Below are positions 1 through 5,580 of a stretch of DNA of 5,580 bases, piece by piece. This DNA is from Candidatus Symbiothrix sp. (GTDB lineage Bacteria > Bacteroidota > Bacteroidia > Bacteroidales > Azobacteroidaceae). Both the position numbers and the translations under genes were made by a program. The notes under the pieces are model-generated. The model searched no databases. It saw nothing but the letters and a program-made list of their open reading frames with translations, and had not been told where the DNA came from. How positions within the stretch are numbered: position 1 is the stretch's first letter; each line of letters begins with the position of its first letter. The stretch lies in contig JAISWY010000408.1 of NCBI GenBank assembly GCA_031270925.1, positions 1 through 5,580 of the forward strand, given 5' to 3'.

Positions 1-92
1 TATCAAGTTGATTATAAAAATCAATTGGACAAAAAAAGTGCTTAAATATTAACATTTTTTATGTGAAATAATTTGGATTGAAACATAGAATT
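1..92. other. AT-rich stretch with no confident gene
   Basis: This stretch is strongly A/T-rich and looks intergenic. A plus-strand frame open from base 1 ends with TAA at 43-45 (14 codons). A second ends with TAA at 50-52 (16 codons). Either could be the tail of a gene starting left of the window, but both are too short to recognise. A minus-strand frame beginning with ATG at 55-53 is open to the edge and is equally undecidable. An imperfect hairpin (arms 4-13 and 19-27 with one bulged G) lies here, but no T-run follows it on either strand, so I do not call it a terminator. Bases 4-14 are the exact reverse complement of 192-202 (11 nt), which could be chance in such AT-rich DNA. Confidence 0.4.
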
Positions 93-119
93 CCCCCAAT
101 GAAGCGAAGCGATTGGGGG
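93..119 (+). repeat. Left arm of a 27-bp inverted repeat
   Basis: This 27-base segment is the exact reverse complement of 267-293. It is itself a hairpin: CCCCCAAT at 93-100 pairs with ATTGGGGG at 112-119 around an 11-base loop made of repeated GAAGC units. An extra G follows at 120. Paired arms of this kind are typical of small dispersed elements, but no target-site duplication was found outside the two arms. Confidence 0.85.
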
Positions 120-152
120 GTGCGAGAAATACATCGACCACCTCAACCCGCA

Positions 153-163
153 GGGTTGAATAT
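153..163 (+). repeat. Inner 11-bp inverted repeat, left copy
   Basis: GGGTTGAATAT here is the exact reverse complement of bases 212-222. The same bases also form the 3-prime arm of the small hairpin 143-159, so this segment can pair either locally or with its distant partner. Such alternative pairing is what an RNA switch would need, but nothing shows that it is used. Confidence 0.7.
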
Positions 164-211
164 CCGAAATAAATCACTATCTTAGCCCGATTAATCAACT
201 TGTTAATAGAT

Positions 212-222
212 ATATTCAACCC
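212..222 (-). repeat. Inner 11-bp inverted repeat, right copy
   Basis: This is the partner of 153-163. It also forms the 5-prime arm of the hairpin 216-235. With the outer arms (93-119 and 267-293) it makes a nested, slightly off-centre dyad; the two pairs have midpoints near 187.5 and 193. Confidence 0.7.
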
Positions 223-266
223 ACTTCGGGGTTGATTGGAGAGTGCTTATTTCTCTCTCCCCCAAT

Positions 267-293
267 CCCCCAATCGCTTCGCTTCATTGGGGG
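267..293 (-). repeat. Right arm of the 27-bp inverted repeat
   Basis: This is the exact reverse complement of 93-119. Its 5-prime box CCCCCAAT (267-274) is duplicated in direct tandem just upstream (259-266). It folds on itself with ATTGGGGG at 286-293. Its core at 274-290 matches 320-336 at 15 of 17 positions, so a third, diverged copy of the core lies 46 bases downstream. Confidence 0.85.
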
Positions 294-303
294 GTATGTA
301 TAT

Positions 304-353
304 TCAGACCTTCGGTCTGTCGCTTCGCTCCCTTGGTCGACATGACGGGACAG
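304..353. repeat. Possible dispersed repeat with a hairpin
   Basis: This stretch contains a 6-bp hairpin (305-310 with 314-319), a copy of the core TCGCTTCGCTCCCTTGG (320-336) related to 274-290, and a second small dyad TGTCG/CGACA (318-322 with 338-342). On the minus strand the segment GTCATGTCGACCAAGG resembles short intergenic repeats that I recall from Bacteroidota genomes. That resemblance is from memory and was not searched. It lies about 100 bases past the stop codon of the barrel gene. Confidence 0.45.
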
Positions 354-451
354 TTAAACACAGGATTTTGCAGGTGTCCCCATACGCCGACAAAATTTGT
401 TCATTGTTCGGGAAAAGCGATTGCAACAATTCCGATGCTCTGAGATATTTT
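354..451. other. Downstream flank of the barrel gene, no clear terminator
   Basis: I see no gene here. A weak 6-bp dyad (ATTGTT 403-408 with AACAAT 425-430, 16-base loop) is the only structure between the stop codon of the minus-strand gene and the repeats. It is AT-rich and not followed by a T-run on the minus strand. If the barrel gene needs a hairpin to end transcription, the stronger stem-loops at 93-319 are better candidates. Confidence 0.4.
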
Positions 452-3358
452 TTAAAACATTGGCCGGCCGCCGCCCTCGCGAGGAGGCCCATCCCCCCGG
501 AAACGCGGACGAAAATCATCTTCCGTAGCGGCATTCGATTTCGGGAAAACCGTAAATTTGTAGATGAAGCTGCACATTACGTAACTTGGAATGATGTTGG
601 ATTGTGAGATGCTGTAACCGTTGGTTGTGGTAGAAGCCGATATATTGCTGCGGTTTTGCAAGATGTCGTATATCTGTAACTTCAACGAACCGGTACCATA
701 ACGTTTGTTAAAGAGTTGCTTGGTAACGGCTGCATTCCACATCGTTTCGGGGATATTGTATTCTGCAAACGAACCGCTGCGACGGGTATAATTGATGTTG
801 CTGTCGATTGTCCAATTATACGGCAAGTACCAAGTGGTGTTTGCACCTATTCCCAAGTTTAATGTTTCTTTATTATCGGTCGTGCGAATAGAAGAAGCGA
901 TGTTGGTGTAGCCTGCCGACAAATCCAAACCGATGTCGAACAAATCGGAGCGGTAGTTGAAACTTGCACGGTCGTTCACATTGTAAGTTTTCATCGTATT
1001 GGTTACCTGATAGAACAACTCATCGACGATATAACTGTTCTGATTCGTCAACCGGAAATTGACGAAGTTCGACACCGAAAACTTTTTATTTTTCAAAGGT
1101 TGATTGAACATTCCCCGCAGGCTGATGTTCCAGTTGCCGTTGATATTGTCATACGAAGTGGTGCGGATGCTGTCGCCTTGCCATTCGGTCGTAGAGGTAA
1201 TATCATTAATTGAGAAGCCCCCGTTGATGTCGAAGTTATACATCAGTTGCGATTCGGGAATGTATTTTTGAAATCTTGCCCGCAATGTATTGGAATATCC
1301 CGGTTTCAGCTTGGGATTACCTTTGACCCAATTCGTCGGACTGCTCATATCGGTATAATCGCGCAGTTGGGAAGCCGAGGGTTGATTGGTTTCGCCATCG
1401 TAATTGATACGCAAATTGCTGCGTTGTCCGAAAACGTAATTAAAGTTGAGTGTCGGCGACAAATTGATAATCGACTGAGGGATAGACGAATAGAGCGAAT
1501 CGCCTATCACATTTTCCAAACGTATGCCTTCGGTATAAAGCAGTTCCAATGCCTGATCTTTATAGGGTTGATAGGTGCGGTTATCGGAGCGCGAAGGATC
1601 TATATTCAAGCCGATGGTATAATTGTATTTCGGACGAACGAACTTCAAACTCAAGCCCAAGCGTTGGGTAAGCGAATTACGCACCGTCGAGCGGCTCAAA
1701 CTATCCACCCGATTGGCATAACCGGGATTGGTCAGCAGGTCGAACGTGCTGTTGATGCCTTTTGTATCGTTATACGCTACGCGATACGAAGCTTGCAGGA
1801 AAACATTCGTCCACAAGGGTTCGACAAACGAAAGCGTGGTGCGATAACTTGCCGTATAGTCGCGATTTTCGTTGTGTTCGGTGCGGTTGGTATAGAGTTG
1901 TGTCGGGTTATCGTATACGGTTTCCGACCACTCCATAGAATTACTGCTGTTGTAGCGGCCTTGTACATTGATGCTGAATACGCGACCGGGCTTGCTGAAC
2001 TTGTGGGCGTAATCCAATGTGGCGCCCAAATCGTAACCGCTGCCTTTGGTATAAGCCTTGGAAGTGGAATTAAAGATTGCATTGCCCAAGCTATCGGCGT
2101 CAAAAATATCGGACATCAGATTATAACGATCCGACCGGCCGTTTTCATCGCTGTGGCTGTTGTTGAAACCGATGCTCGGACGGATGGTTAAAGTATTCAT
2201 CGAATCGGGTTTCCATTCCAATGTAAAGTTGGCTGCGACATTATTGGAAGTATAATTGTTGGTCGATGTCGAATTGTCTTTTTGTCGTTTGTCGCCGTTC
2301 CGATAAGTAACGCTTTCGCGTTTGCTTTCCGAGAACCGGTCGTTGCCCGTTACACGCAAGTCGCCGTTAAAATTGAAAGTCGGCGAAAACTCTTTATTCA
2401 TGTTCAACATTAGCACGTTGGAAGTTGTGATGCCGCTTCCGCCACCGCCGCCGCGCCGCATACGCATGCCTCCGAAACGACCGGCGCCCAAGTCTCCGGC
2501 GCCCATATTGTTATTGTTGTTGCTTCCGAATATTAAGGTGTAGCGCGTATTGTCTTGCATGTGATTGACGAAAGCGCCTCCCTGATAGCGCAAATCGGTA
2601 TCAATGTTGATGTCGCGTCCCAAGCCTGCCATCGCATTTCCCATGGTTCCTTTTTTCATGCCCGGACGAATAGTTATATTGATGATAGTGGTTTCTTCGC
2701 CATCGTCGAAGCCTGTCATCCGCGACATATCCGACTTTTCATCAATCACTTGCAGTTTATCAATCATTTCTACGGGCAAATTTTTAGATGCCACCGTCGG
2801 ATCGTCGGAGAAAAAATCTTTTCCATCGACTTTGAATTTCTTCACTTCCTTACCGTTGGCCGTGATTTTCCCATCTTTATCGACCTCCACGCCGGGCAGT
2901 TTTTTGAGCAAATCTTCTACCACTGCGTTTTCGGTAACTTTATACGAACCGGCATCGTATTCGAGCGTATCGTTTTTGACGATGATTTCGGGCTTTTTGC
3001 CTTCCACCACCATTTCCTGCAAGAGGATGTCGTTGGTTTCCAGATAGATACGACCTGCATTCACCTCTTCATTCGCTTTTACGCTAATGTTTTTAGTTAA
3101 AGTATTATAACCTAAATACGTGATTTTGAGGATGTAATTTCCTTCCTTTACGTTTTTGATTGAAAACTTACCGTCGGCGTTACTGATTGCGCCCGTAACC
3201 GACACGCTGTCTCTGCGCTGTAAAAGACCGACACTCCCTGCGATAACCGGCTTTTTATCAGCCTTATCTAAAATAGTACCGGTAATGATACTTTGTCCGA
3301 AGACAGTTGAAGAGAAGAGAAAAAAAGAAAATCCCCACAAAATTTGCTTGTTAATCAT
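452..3358 (-). CDS. Outer-membrane beta-barrel protein, TonB-receptor-like
   Basis: The 968-residue product has a signal peptide (residues 1-21, hydrophobic core WGFSFFLFSSTVF, likely cut before Gln22). A carboxypeptidase-regulatory-like beta-sandwich follows (about 24-108, with DGKFSIKNVKEGNYILKITYLGY). Next comes a plug-like domain (about 112-232) containing LKKLPGVEVDKDGKI and KVDGKDFFSDDP, then a long barrel region of alternating amphipathic strands to about 940. This architecture matches the Bacteroidota outer-membrane beta-barrel family related to TonB-dependent receptors. Members sit in the outer membrane; the ligand of this one is unknown and no SusD-like partner lies next to it. Unusual parts are a low-complexity Asn/Gly/Arg stretch at 280-308 and a Pro/Arg/Gly-rich tail (about 949-968) ending in Phe. 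The ATG at 3358 is chosen because the signal peptide begins there; upstream is poly-T with no clear Shine-Dalgarno site. The gene appears intact and monocistronic. Family is fairly sure; transport function is inference. Confidence 0.93.
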   Translation of the reverse strand: MINKQILWGFSFFLFSSTVFGQSIITGTILDKADKKPVIAGSVGLLQRRDSVSVTGAISNADGKFSIKNVKEGNYILKITYLGYNTLTKNISVKANEEVNAGRIYLETNDILLQEMVVEGKKPEIIVKNDTLEYDAGSYKVTENAVVEDLLKKLPGVEVDKDGKITANGKEVKKFKVDGKDFFSDDPTVASKNLPVEMIDKLQVIDEKSDMSRMTGFDDGEETTIINITIRPGMKKGTMGNAMAGLGRDINIDTDLRYQGGAFVNHMQDNTRYTLIFGSNNNNNMGAGDLGAGRFGGMRMRRGGGGGSGITTSNVLMLNMNKEFSPTFNFNGDLRVTGNDRFSESKRESVTYRNGDKRQKDNSTSTNNYTSNNVAANFTLEWKPDSMNTLTIRPSIGFNNSHSDENGRSDRYNLMSDIFDADSLGNAIFNSTSKAYTKGSGYDLGATLDYAHKFSKPGRVFSINVQGRYNSSNSMEWSETVYDNPTQLYTNRTEHNENRDYTASYRTTLSFVEPLWTNVFLQASYRVAYNDTKGINSTFDLLTNPGYANRVDSLSRSTVRNSLTQRLGLSLKFVRPKYNYTIGLNIDPSRSDNRTYQPYKDQALELLYTEGIRLENVIGDSLYSSIPQSIINLSPTLNFNYVFGQRSNLRINYDGETNQPSASQLRDYTDMSSPTNWVKGNPKLKPGYSNTLRARFQKYIPESQLMYNFDINGGFSINDITSTTEWQGDSIRTTSYDNINGNWNISLRGMFNQPLKNKKFSVSNFVNFRLTNQNSYIVDELFYQVTNTMKTYNVNDRASFNYRSDLFDIGLDLSAGYTNIASSIRTTDNKETLNLGIGANTTWYLPYNWTIDSNINYTRRSGSFAEYNIPETMWNAAVTKQLFNKRYGTGSLKLQIYDILQNRSNISASTTTNGYSISQSNIIPSYVMCSFIYKFTVFPKSNAATEDDFRPRFRGDGPPREGGGRPMF

Positions 3359-3373
3359 AATGCCTGAAAAAAA

Positions 3374-3418
3374 ATTAAACCTGCCAATAGAGACAAGTTT
3401 AATCGGGAAAAGTTTAAT
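3374..3418. promoter_or_regulatory. Three GTTTAAT motifs in the divergent control region
   Basis: AAGTTTAAT occurs twice in direct orientation, at 3395-3403 and 3410-3418 (15-base period, not quite one and a half helical turns). The inverted form ATTAAAC is at 3374-3380. On the minus strand, 3394-3401 reads TAAACTTG, seven of eight matches to the Bacteroidetes -7 consensus TAnnTTTG, though I find no good -33 partner. The motifs could be a regulator site or the core of the barrel gene promoter, or coincidence in AT-rich DNA. Confidence 0.3.
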
Positions 3419-3428
3419 TGCTTTGTTT

Positions 3429-3436
3429 TATTTTTG
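3429..3436 (+). promoter_or_regulatory. Candidate -7 promoter box for the ABC exporter
   Basis: TATTTTTG is an exact match to the Bacteroidetes -7 consensus TAnnTTTG. It lies 107 bases upstream of the chosen ATG, which implies an untranslated leader of about 100 bases. No convincing TTTG (-33) box is found about 19-21 bases upstream, so the call rests on one short motif in AT-rich DNA. Confidence 0.35.
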
Positions 3437-3456
3437 AAAATTTAACTTTTCAAAAA
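3431..3456. repeat. Perfect 10-bp inverted repeat, possible operator
   Basis: TTTTTGAAAA (3431-3440) and TTTTCAAAAA (3447-3456) are exact reverse complements separated by six bases. The left arm overlaps the candidate -7 box at 3429-3436. A protein bound here could act on the exporter promoter and, by symmetry, on minus-strand transcription too. As an RNA hairpin it would be weak because it is nearly all A/T. The dyad is certain; operator function is inferred. Confidence 0.5.
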
Positions 3457-3543
3457 ATATTTATGTATAAATTTCGCTCAAAATGTATTCTAATTCATTT
3501 AAAAATTGTAACTTGCGCCCCGTTTTGTAAAAACATCCAATCA

Positions 3544-5394
3544 ATGAAAGATTTTTTCCTATTACTGAAACGTTATGTTTCGCCCTATTCTCATTATTTG
3601 GTTCTGCATATTGTGATGACGATATTCACCTCGTTGCTGGTTGTGGCATCGTTTTACAGCATTATGCCGATATTAAACATTATATTCCAAACGGATACGA
3701 CATCTTACACGAGTTACCAGACGATTGATTATTCATTTTTTTCGGTCGATTGGTGGCGTAACATTTTAGATGTTTTAGAGAATAACCTGTATGTCTGGAT
3801 TTCGGAAACCATGCAGGCGAAAGGCGCTCCGTTTGTGCTGCTGATGTCGGGAGTATATCTGATTGTTACTACCATTCTTCGTGTGGGAACGATGTATCTG
3901 GCTTCTTATTTTATGATTCCTTTGCGGACAGGCGTTGTGCGCGATATTCGCAATCAAATCAACGATAAAATCATTTCTTTGCCTTTGGGTTTCTTTTCGG
4001 AAGAACGGAAGGGCGATATTCTGGCGCGGATTTCGGGCGATGTGGGCGAAATTGAAAATTCTATTATGACGTCCTTAGATATGCTGTTCAAAAATCCGAT
4101 TCAAATTATTGTCTTTCTTACGGGGATGTTAATTTTGAGTTGGCAACTGACTGTTTTTGCGCTGATTATGTTGCCTTTCGGCGCTTACATCACGGGAGCG
4201 ATTGGGAAAAAGTTGAAACAGCGATCGGCCGAAGGGCAGAGACAGTGGGGTTCGCTGATGTCGCAAGTGGAAGAAACGCTTGGCGGATTGCGTATCATCA
4301 AGGCTTTCAATGCCGAACAGAAAATTTCCAACCGTTTTCATAAAGGGAATGAAACGTTTCGGCGCACTACCGGTCGCATTTTTCGCCGGCAGCAGTTGGC
4401 GCATCCGGTCAGCGAGTTGTTGGGAACGCTGATTATTGCTATCGTTTTGTGGTATGGCGGTTCGCTGATTTTGGCCGAAAACAGTACGATTGATGCGGCG
4501 GGATTTATGTACTATATCGTTCTGTTTTATATGATTATCAATCCGGCGAAAGAATTGGCCAAATCGGTTTATTCCATCCAGAAAGGTTTGGCTTCGATGG
4601 ATAGGGTCGATAGAATCCTGAAAGCCGAAAATGTGATTAAAGATCCTGAAGAGCCGAAAGAAATCGCTTTCAATCAAGAAATTAAATACGAAACAATCCG
4701 GTTCCGTTACCGCGAGAACTGGGTTATTGAAAACGTGGATTTGGAAATTCCGAAAGGAAGAACCGTGGCTTTGGTCGGGCAATCGGGTTCGGGAAAATCC
4801 ACGATGGCCGATCTGCTTCCCCGTTTTTACGATGTTCAAAAAGGAAAAATTACGATAGACGGTATCGACATTCGCGATGCCAAAGTTCACGATGTAAGGA
4901 AATTAATGGGAATCGTCAATCAAGAAGCCATTCTTTTCAACGATACATTTTTCAATAACATCGCTTTCGGAGTAGAACACGCAACTTTGGAACAAGTTAC
5001 GGAAGCCGCGAAAATCGCTAATGCCTACGAATTTATCCTCTCTTCGGAAAATGGGTTTGAGACCAATATCGGCGATCGCGGTTGCAAACTCTCCGGCGGA
5101 CAGCGGCAACGCATCAGCATCGCTCGCGCCGTATTGAAAAACCCGCCAATTCTGATTTTAGACGAAGCCACTTCCGCTTTGGATACCGAATCGGAACGCT
5201 TGGTTCAGGATGCTTTGGAGAATTTGATGAAGAACCGCACTACTTTAGTCATCGCCCACCGCCTCTCGACCATCAAAAACGCCGATTTGATTTGTGTAAT
5301 GCACGAAGGGCGCATTGTGGAGCGCGGCACGCATAATGAACTTTTGGCTTTGAATGGGTATTATAGTAAATTGTGTGAGATGCAAGCGTTTTAA
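3544..5394 (+). CDS. ABC exporter half-transporter, MsbA-like
   Basis: The 616-residue product fuses a six-helix exporter membrane domain to an ATP-binding domain, the form that works as a homodimer in the inner membrane. Approximate helices are 19-48, 95-123, 182-199, 201-220, 289-311 and 318-337. The cytoplasmic loop RKGDILARISGDVGEIENS is typical of this class. The ATPase (about 378-613) has every key motif: probable A-loop Tyr389, Walker A GQSGSGKST (412-420), Q-loop Gln460, signature LSGGQ (516-520), Walker B ILILDE (536-541, catalytic Glu541), D-loop SALD (544-547) and switch His572, so it should be active. Family members flip lipid A-core, other lipids or drugs; the substrate here cannot be read. 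The frame is open back to 3418, with other ATGs at 3418 and 3463. I chose 3544 because MKDFFLLLKRYVSPYSHY begins as the family does, whereas the upstream 42 codons look like AT-rich leader. A long first periplasmic loop (about 49-94) is notable. Confidence 0.93.
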   Translation: MKDFFLLLKRYVSPYSHYLVLHIVMTIFTSLLVVASFYSIMPILNIIFQTDTTSYTSYQTIDYSFFSVDWWRNILDVLENNLYVWISETMQAKGAPFVLLMSGVYLIVTTILRVGTMYLASYFMIPLRTGVVRDIRNQINDKIISLPLGFFSEERKGDILARISGDVGEIENSIMTSLDMLFKNPIQIIVFLTGMLILSWQLTVFALIMLPFGAYITGAIGKKLKQRSAEGQRQWGSLMSQVEETLGGLRIIKAFNAEQKISNRFHKGNETFRRTTGRIFRRQQLAHPVSELLGTLIIAIVLWYGGSLILAENSTIDAAGFMYYIVLFYMIINPAKELAKSVYSIQKGLASMDRVDRILKAENVIKDPEEPKEIAFNQEIKYETIRFRYRENWVIENVDLEIPKGRTVALVGQSGSGKSTMADLLPRFYDVQKGKITIDGIDIRDAKVHDVRKLMGIVNQEAILFNDTFFNNIAFGVEHATLEQVTEAAKIANAYEFILSSENGFETNIGDRGCKLSGGQRQRISIARAVLKNPPILILDEATSALDTESERLVQDALENLMKNRTTLVIAHRLSTIKNADLICVMHEGRIVERGTHNELLALNGYYSKLCEMQAF

Positions 5395-5580
5395 ATTTTC
5401 CTGTTATAAAGCCAACAGGCAAGTAATCCAACGGAAGTTCCGATGCCGTCAAACAAAAAATCCATCCAATCGCCGCTACGGGTAAGCGTTAAAGATTCCT
5501 GCCCGATTTCAATTAATCCGCTGAATATCAAAGGGAAAAGAAACGAGCCGAGAAAGATTCGGATAAACGAGATTTTCTTT
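5391..5580 (-). CDS. VanZ-like membrane protein, C-terminal part
   Basis: A minus-strand frame runs from the right edge to a TAA at 5393-5391 and gives the last 62 residues; the start is outside the window. It shows two hydrophobic helices (FIRIFLGSFLFPLIFSGLI, then FLFDGIGTSVGLLACWLY) around the block GLIEIGQESLTLTRSGDWMD. The order E...Q...TR.GDW.DF..D..G...G is the C-terminal signature of VanZ-like proteins. These are small inner-membrane proteins named after the teicoplanin-resistance gene vanZ; the role of most chromosomal members in Bacteroidota is unknown, and resistance should not be assumed. The gene converges on the ABC exporter and overlaps its 3-prime end by four bases. Short basic tail YNRKI. 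Family call is good for a fragment. Confidence 0.8.
   Translation of the reverse strand, partial: KKISFIRIFLGSFLFPLIFSGLIEIGQESLTLTRSGDWMDFLFDGIGTSVGLLACWLYNRKI

Larger units (their letters stand above)
93..319. other. Cluster of stem-loops within a long imperfect dyad
   Basis: Six stem-loops can be read in about 230 bases: 93-100/112-119 (8 bp, CCCCCAAT with ATTGGGGG, 11-nt loop), 143-149/153-159 (7 bp, TCAACCC, loop GCA), 216-222/229-235 (the same 7-bp stem, loop ACTTCG), 238-243/255-260 (6 bp, GGAGAG), 267-274/286-293 (8 bp, as the first) and 305-310/314-319 (6 bp, CAGACC, loop TTC). The outer hairpins are also reverse complements of each other (93-119 with 267-293), and so are 153-163 and 212-222. 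The block from 93 to 293 could therefore fold either as one long imperfect hairpin or as separate ones. No open frame of interest covers it. It lies downstream of the barrel gene on the minus strand, so readthrough RNA could contain it. It may be a non-autonomous repeat element or an RNA-stabilising or terminating region. The hairpins are seen; the role is inferred. Confidence 0.6.

Noticed and set aside
4..27. Hairpin near the left edge as a terminator
   Set aside because: The stem is A/T-rich with a bulge, and no T-run follows it on either strand.
69..76. TAATTTGG as a -7 promoter box
   Set aside because: It is one base short of TAnnTTTG, has no -33 partner, and no gene follows on the plus strand for over 3 kb.
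93..293. Insertion sequence or CRISPR array
   Set aside because: There is no transposase frame, no target-site duplication beside the arms, and no regularly spaced direct repeats with unique spacers.
236..607. A 123-codon plus-strand open frame across the repeats and the end of the barrel gene
   Set aside because: It reads through hairpins and then antisense through the barrel gene, and the product looks like no known protein.
1247..2191. A 314-codon plus-strand open frame within the barrel gene
   Set aside because: It lies wholly antisense to a well-supported gene, its product has no recognisable domain, and its composition follows from the codon pattern of the opposite strand.
4129..4890. 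A 253-codon minus-strand open frame within the exporter gene
   Set aside because: It covers the Walker A region of a complete ABC transporter on the other strand and resembles no protein family; it is a shadow frame.
452..5394. A joint export system made of the barrel protein and the ABC transporter
   Set aside because: The genes are divergent, no periplasmic adaptor is present, and the barrel protein is TonB-receptor-like rather than TolC-like.

Overview
The window looks like ordinary chromosome from a Bacteroidota bacterium, probably order Bacteroidales. The evidence is a SusC/TonB-receptor-like outer-membrane barrel protein with an N-terminal carboxypeptidase-regulatory-like domain, start codons in A/T-rich context without a clear Shine-Dalgarno sequence, and a Bacteroidetes-type TAnnTTTG promoter-like box. 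No rRNA, tRNA, CRISPR array, transposase or phage gene is visible.

Layout. Positions 1-451 hold no convincing gene. They contain an AT-rich stretch (1-92), a dense run of stem-loops built on a long imperfect dyad (about 93-319), and a further copy of the same repeat core (about 320-336) in a possible dispersed repeat. Positions 452-3358 (minus strand) encode a 968-residue outer-membrane beta-barrel protein. Positions 3359-3543 are a divergent, AT-rich control region with a perfect 10-bp inverted repeat and three GTTTAAT motifs. Positions 3544-5394 (plus strand) encode a 616-residue MsbA-type ABC exporter half-transporter. Positions 5391-5580 (minus strand) are the C-terminal 62 codons of a VanZ-like membrane protein whose start lies beyond the window. 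This gene and the exporter converge and share a TTAA palindrome that supplies the stop codon of both.

How the genes relate. The barrel gene and the exporter are divergently transcribed from one 185-bp region, so they could share regulation, but nothing in the sequence shows that they form one functional system. The exporter probably flips or exports a lipid or amphiphile across the inner membrane. The barrel protein sits in the outer membrane with an unknown ligand. The VanZ-like protein is an inner-membrane protein of unsettled role.

No clear new biological system was found. The most unusual part is the 5-prime non-coding region with its clustered hairpins, followed by the palindromic control region and the shared-stop convergent overlap.
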